Below are positions 57,731 through 64,000 of a stretch of 64,000 nt of DNA, piece after piece. Source of the DNA: Fremontodendron californicum (Eukaryota > Streptophyta > Magnoliopsida > Malvales > Malvaceae). The translations under genes were made by a program, and so were the position numbers. The stretch lies in NCBI GenBank assembly GCA_030761205.1, contig JAULJL010000038.1, positions 496,001 through 560,000 of the forward strand. Direction: 5' to 3'. How positions within the stretch are numbered: position 1 is the first letter of the stretch; every line of letters begins with the position of its first letter. The notes beneath the pieces are model-generated. The model was not told the DNA's origin, ran no database searches, and saw only the letters and a program-made list of their open reading frames with translations.

Positions 57731-60123
57731 TGTAATGCCCTGTCCGGATAATTTACCTAAAATCCGGCAGAGTTTCCTTTCTATCTCAACTATAACCCTC
57801 CTGCAAATAACACTCAATTCATATCCTCAACCAGCAATATTCCTCAATACTATTATCACATATATCCATACATATTCAAAAATTAACCATGATCAATTTA
57901 TGCTCAAATCAAAACATATTGATCTATTGTCTCATATCTTCAAATATATACAATATATCCAGAAGTAAACCTATCTTAGCAAGGTTTACTAGATAAAAAA
58001 TCAAGAGATCAAATCTTCTAGAAATTTAGATATGATGCCCACCACGTCAATATACTCTTGAAGCGGAAAGTAGAGGAAGGCAGCAATCCCGACACCTAAC
58101 TGTGTCCTGAAAATGAGAAATAAGAAGAGGAGAGATATATGAATTTCTCAATGAGTAGACAACATTTAAAGCGTGTGAAAACTATAATGGTAATCTGTAA
58201 AGCATAATTGACATTATCAAAATAAATAATAATAAAACCATAATGAGTAATTCAAAGACGTAACAAGGTTTTCAAATGTATAACAATATTATAATATTAA
58301 ATCAATGTATAAAATCTGTGAAGTAAATCAAGTTACGTATAGTTGGGCTCCAACTTACTGTCATGCATAAGAATACATCTATGAAATAACCAGGCAATAT
58401 CCATGTAGGCATACTAGTAGCCGGCCCCAAAGGCCAATACCACCATAGGACGCCCCAAAGGCATATGTGTCGCTATGATGTGCCCCCAAAAGGCAAATAT
58501 AACGGGATAGGGACTCTGGAGGTGGCTCCCACCACAAAGGCGTAGCACGCAGCTCCCATACCCAGTCTAATATCACGGAATTGGGACTCTGGAGATGGCT
58601 CCCGCCACAAAGGCGTAGCACGCAGCTCCTGTATTCCGATCAAGGGTATAGTCTCATACATTAAGTCAGGTGGAGCCAAAACCATGTACGTCAAATTCTA
58701 TGTATAATCATATTTCATAAATCAATCAACTTACTCGATATAATATTTCTTGAAATAAAAATACTTTAATAACAAATCAATTCATATGATTAAATATCGT
58801 ATATACCTTCAATATGTAAAATAAATATTATGCTAAAAATATATATATATATAATTATAATTAAAGAAATTTCAAATAACTATAGTTGTCGTCTACTCAC
58901 AATCCTTGAGATGATCTCACTGTACACCTCGACCTGAAACTTCGGGATCCACAGGTGACGTCGGATCTACGTGGCCTAGAGATTAACAATAATTAGTATC
59001 TATACATGCTCAAAGCATTACACAATTTTGAATGCAACTTAAGTCCCATTGATCTACCCAATAGTCAATACTAATTTCTCATACTCAAAACAACATATCC
59101 TTAATTTTTAATATCATTTCCATAATCATTTTCTCCATAATCATGTCCTTATCAAATTCCTTTCTAGTATTCCATGCCTTAGAGATTTTCATAATCCATA
59201 ACCATCTTTTGGTACTATATTTCTTTTAAGCAATAAATTCCTTAATATCAAGTTAGATTAGAAAATCATAACTTGAGTTTGGTAAGGAATTTGGAAGTGA
59301 TTCCAATTGGTTTATTTCAAAAAATATGTCTAATTTATGAAGAAAATAACTAACTTATACAATTAGAACAAAATTTTGATCAAATTTGATAAATCCCGAA
59401 ACTATGCTGAAACAGGGGTCAACACAGAACAGCCAACTTCACTGAATTTTATCTTTTTAACCGCTTATCGGTTTTGGGTGATTCAAAAACCAAAATTCTC
59501 ATATTGAAGTCTAGTGTCTAGGAAAAATATCAAAAAAAATACAAAACCTGATGTGTCGAACCCAGAAAATCCGAACAGCAAGCATGCGCAACTTCCCCTG
59601 TTTTGCATTTTCTTCCCATTTTCTTGTTCATGCTTTCAAATCCTTTTAATTCTTACCAAGTTGAGTAAAATTCATACTTAATAGATGGATTTCAGACCTT
59701 AAAATGTTTATGGAGCTAAGATCTTAGCATGCTCAAGTAGAATATCTAAAGAAAAGGAAGAATTTATCAAGAAACTAACCTTGGATGTAATTGTTGTTGA
59801 GATTTTGGTGGAGTTGTTTGAAGAGAATTTTGAGAGAGGGAGGATAGGAAGCCGGATGCTACTTGGAGAATTGAATGAAAAATTCTAGTGTTTTCGGGAG
59901 ATAAAATGAACATAAGAGATATTTTTTTGTTTTTGGTATAATTGCATATTGGTCCCTCAACTTTTTATAAAAAACCATTAAGCCCCTAAACTTTTTAATA
60001 TGTTCAATTTGATCCTTTCTTCCTTTATTTCCTTCACTTATAACTTCTTACCAATTTCCAAGTTTGTCCTTAAAATTTTCGGAATTTAACTTTACATGAT
60101 TATACGTAACCTCGGTTGTTACA
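57731..60123 (-). repeat. LTR of a Tekay/Del-type chromovirus (minus strand)
   Basis: On the minus strand it begins TGTAACAACCGAGG right after a purine tract and ends GGGCATTACA at 57731. The 57731 end is approximate because adjoining satellite also reads TGTAAT. No other copy of this LTR is in the window. A 73-bp unit (GGGACTCTGGAG...GGCGTAGCACGCAGCTCC) is present twice, at 58510 and 58583. Small ORFs here are not supported. Confidence 0.8.
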
Positions 60124-60136
60124 ACTTACCCCCTTA
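60124..60136 (-). other. Polypurine tract of the Tekay/Del element
   Basis: On the minus strand it reads AAGGGGGTAAGT, next to the LTR and downstream of AAATTTCGAGGACGAAATTT, a sequence commonly found before the PPT of this clade. Confidence 0.8.
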
Positions 60137-60157
60137 GAAAAATTTCGTCCTCGAAAT

Positions 60158-61986
60158 TTACTTACCAACTTGATTGAACAAGTGAGGATATTGAGTCCGC
60201 ATATCTTTCTCTCTTTCCCATGTAGCTGCTTCATATGAATGATTCCTCCAAAGAACTTTCACTAATGGAATAGTCTTAGTCCTTAGAACTTGGTCCTTTC
60301 TATCCAAAATCTCAACCGGCTGCTCTTCATAAGTTAAATTTTCCTCAATTTCCATAGGCAAGTCCTTCAATATATGTGAAGAATCGAAAATGTACTTTCG
60401 GAGCATAGAAACATGGAACACATTATGAATTCGTGACAATTCTTCTGGTAAGGCCAATCTATAAGCAACTGGGCCAATCCATTCAATGATCTCATACGGC
60501 CCTATATATCGAGGACCCAACTTTCCTCGTCTTCCAAACCGGATTACTCCTTTCCAAGGAGTCACTTTCAAAAATACCATATCACCAACTTCAAACTATA
60601 AATCTTTTCTCCTATTATCTGCATAGCTCTTTTGTCGATCTTGAGCTATTTTTATCTTTTCCCGAATTACCTTAACTTTGTCTGCAGTCATCATAACAAT
60701 TTCTGGACCTAGTAATTTCCTTTCATCTGTATCATCCCAACACACCGGAGTTCTGTACTTCCTTCCATACAAAGCTTCAAACGCAGCCATGTCGATGCTG
60801 GACTGATAACTATTGTTATATGCAAATTCTGCTAGAGGCAAGTGTTCATCCCAATTTCCTTTGAATTCCATAATACAAGATCTGAGCATATCTTCCAGAA
60901 TTTGAATTGTCCGTTCAGATTGTCCATCCGTCTGAGGATGAAAAGCAGTACTGAACTTGAGTTTAGTGCCCATAGCATTCTGCAAAATTGGCCAAAATCG
61001 AGATGTGAATCAGGGGTCTCGATCAGATACAATTGATACTGGGGCACCATGTAACCTAACAATTTCGTTCACATAAAGTTTAGCCAGTCTTTCCATGGAA
61101 AAAGTGTTCTTTACTGGCAAAAAGTGAGCTGATTTTGTCAAATGATCAACAATCACCCAAATGCTGTCATGACCAGATTGTGTTCTTGGTAATCCGAAAC
61201 GAAATCCATAGCAATATCTTCCCACTTCCATTGAGGAATAGGTAGGGGGTTCAATTTCCCAGAAGGTTTTTGATGCTCGGCTTTAATTTGTTGGCATACC
61301 AAGCATCTAGAAACAAACTCATCTATGTCCCGTTTCATACCTTGCCACCAATAATGTTCTCTTAAGGTTCGATACATCTTCACACTACCGGGATGTAACG
61401 CGTATGGTGCATTATGAGCTTCCTCCAAAATCACCTTCCGGAGTTCTTCATCCTGAGGCACACAAAGCCTATTTTTCATTATCAGTACATCCTCATCCTT
61501 TATTTGAAAGTCAATCCTCACACCATCCCTTACTTCTTGCTTTAACTTTACTAGCATAGGGTCATTATTCTGTGCTTCACGTATCCAATCAATATGAATC
61601 GGTTTAACCTTCAAGTGGGCTATTAGGAGATCATTCTCATCAATCATCAATTCTAAAGGTAAAGACCTCAACTCATTTTGTAAGGGTTTCTGAATTGCTC
61701 GGATATGAGCAAGAGAATTAGAAGACTTTCTACTATGAGCATCGGCCACTACATTGGCCTTTCCTGGGTAGTAGTCAATTACACACTCATAATCTTTTAT
61801 CAATTCCAACCATCTCCTTTGCCTCAAATTTAATTCTTTCTGATCCATTAGATATTTCAGACTCTTATGATCAGTGTAGATTGTACATTTTTCTCCAAAT
61901 AAATAATTCCTCCAAATTTTCAACGCAAACACCACTGCCGCCAACTCTAAATCATGAGTGGGATAGTTTTGCTCATGTTGTTTCAA
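60158..61986 (-). pseudogene. Tekay/Del pol remnant: RNase H, integrase, chromodomain
   Basis: Reading on the minus strand from 61986: the end of a gypsy RNase H ([20 protein letters not shown], then TDHKSLKYL, and VVADAHSRK where DALSRK is usual); an integrase zinc-binding region ending [11 protein letters not shown]; integrase core ([34 protein letters not shown]); a linker; and a C-terminal chromodomain (about 60158-60330, [14 protein letters not shown]). A frameshift lies near 61197, a TGA interrupts the core near 61015, and a TAG near 60595 separates linker and C-terminus. RT, protease and gag are missing because the sequence gives way to satellite at 61987. It is nonfunctional. Clade assignment is from motif familiarity. 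Confidence 0.9.
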
Positions 61987-64000
61987 TTGTAATATAATCT
62001 ATGTAATTATAATATATCTATGTTATTGTAATATATTTATGCAATTGTAATATATCTATGTAATTATAATATATCTATGTAATTATAATATATCTATGTT
62101 ATTATAATATATTCCTGGGTAGTAGTCAATTATCTATGTAATTGTAATATATCTATGTAATTGTAATGTATCTATGTAATATATCTATGTAATTGTAGTT
62201 GTAATATATCTATGTAATATATCTATGTAATTGTAATATATATCTATGTAATTATAATATCTATGTAATTGTAATATATATATATATCAATGTAATTCTA
62301 ATATATCTATGTAATTGTAATATATATATCTATGTAATTCTAATATATCTATGTAATTGTAATATATCTATGCAATATATTTATCTATGTATTATAATTG
62401 TAATATATCTATGTAATTGTAATATATCTATATAATATATCTATGTAATAGTTTTAATATATCTATGTTATATATAATTCTATTATATCAATGTAATTGT
62501 AATATATCTATGTAATTATATTATGTCTATGTAATTGTAATATTTATCTATGTAATTGTAATATATCTATGTAATTATATTATGCCAATTTATGCCCCTA
62601 TATTTTATCATTTTTTAATATATCTATGTAATTGTAATGTATCTATGTAATATATCTATGTAATTGTAATATATCTATGTAATTGTAATATATATATGTT
62701 ATTGTAATGTATCTATGTAATTGTTATATATCTATGTAATTGCAATATATTATCTATGTAATTATATCTATGTAATTGTAATATCTATGTAATTATATAC
62801 ATGTAATATCTATGTATCTATGTAATTCTAGTATATCTATGTAATTATAAAATATTAATATAATTATAATATATAATTGTAATAATATATTTATGTAATT
62901 GTAATATATCTATGTAATTGTAATATATTTATGTAATTGTCATATATCTATGTAATTGTAATATATTTATGAAATGTATCTATGTAATATATCTATGTAA
63001 TTGTAATATATATATATATGTAATTATAATATATCTATGTAATTATGTACATGTAATATCTATGTATCTATGTAATTCTAATATATCTATGTAATTATTA
63101 TATATCTATGTAATTATAATATATAATTGTAATATATCTATGTATCTATGTAAAATTTATCTATATAAATGTAATATTACATAGATACATTGGATATATA
63201 TATATATTACAATTACATAGATATATATATATATATTACAATTACAATTACATAGATATCTAATTACATAGATATATATAATATATTACAATTACATTTA
63301 CATAGATACATAGATACATAGATATATTACAATTACATATATATATATATATTACATAAATATATTACACTTACATAGATTTATTACAATTACATAGATA
63401 TATTACAATTACATAGATATATATTACAATTACATAATTACAATTACATAAATATATCTATGTAATTGTAATGTGTTTATGTAATATATCTATGTAATTG
63501 TAATATGTTTATGTAATTGTAATATATTTTCTATGTAATATCTATGTAATTGTAATAAATAATTTATGTAATTGTAATATATATATATATATATATATAT
63601 GTAATTGTAATTGTAGTATATATATCTATGTAATTGTAATATATTTATTTAATTGTAATATATCTATATAATTGTAATATATCTATGTAATAGTAATTAT
63701 AATATCTCTATGTAATTGTAATATATCTATGTAATATATATTACAATTACATAGATATATATATTACAATTACATAAATGTATTACAATTACATAGATAT
63801 ATTACAATAACATAAATACATTACAATTACATAGATATATTATAATTACATAGATAATATATTACAATTACATAAATATATTACAATTACATAGATATAT
63901 TACATTAACACAATTACATAGATATAATACAGTTACATAGATATATTACAATTACATAGAAATATTATTACAATTACATAAATATATTACATAGATATAT
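61987..64000. repeat. AT-rich 19-bp satellite, block G
   Basis: Satellite runs to the window end, mostly as TATCTATGTAATTGTAATA to about 63170 and then largely in the opposite orientation. Two foreign snippets are embedded: 62112-62132, identical to 61761-61781, and 62589-62618, resembling the Ogre LTR near 35663-35692. Confidence 0.92.

Noticed and set aside
58379..58694. Minus-strand open frames with repeated ATPLWWEPPPES-like residues
   Set aside because: They come from a 73-bp duplication inside the Tekay/Del LTR and have no coding support.

Overview
The window looks like repeat-rich nuclear DNA of a flowering plant, most likely a eudicot with a large genome; the species cannot be named from it. 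The evidence is plant-lineage LTR retrotransposons (Ogre/Tat, Athila and Tekay/Del types of Ty3/gypsy), primer-binding sites matching plant tRNA-Arg and tRNA-Asp, a CACTA transposon remnant and several kb of very AT-rich satellite. No ordinary single-copy host gene was found. The only host-type coding sequence is a LONELY GUY (LOG) cytokinin-activating enzyme reading frame carried inside a retrotransposon.

Layout. Bases 1-30774 are one plus-strand Ogre-type element whose 5' LTR starts upstream of the window. It has PBS (2325), leader, extra ORF1 (3298), gag-pro (14920-18684), a 208-nt intron (18681-18888), RT/dual RNase H/integrase (18889-22348), a long 3' UTR with a 72-bp minisatellite (23810-25510), PPT and a 4996-bp 3' LTR (25779-30774). 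Its ORF1 is split by a young Athila-type element (4662-14260) flanked by a perfect ATGAG duplication. That element has lost RT, RNase H and the integrase core but keeps one open frame joining gag-protease to the integrase C-terminus. Downstream of this frame it carries two more intact ORFs: a 178-aa Cys-rich protein of unknown function and the 215-aa LOG homologue.

Bases 30775-64000 are dominated by a degenerate 19-bp AT-rich satellite that runs in both orientations and forms higher-order repeats. Lying in it are a truncated plus-strand Ogre LTR end (32018-32617); a complete minus-strand, non-coding Ogre-like element (32879-47247, TSD TATAT) with its own unrelated 81-bp 3'-UTR minisatellite; a minus-strand LTR fragment (47785-49715); a CACTA end fragment with 42-bp hairpin repeats (52194-52879); a 110-bp LTR start (57236-57345); and a decayed minus-strand Tekay/Del chromovirus 3' half with one LTR (57731-61986).

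How the parts work together. The Ogre element appears structurally complete apart from the ORF1 interruption. Its intron would place gag-pro and pol in one frame when spliced, while unspliced RNA would end after protease. The Athila-type element cannot reverse-transcribe itself, yet its LTRs are almost identical, so it was probably mobilised in trans while carrying its cargo. The cargo-bearing Athila-type element is the best candidate for a previously undescribed system.
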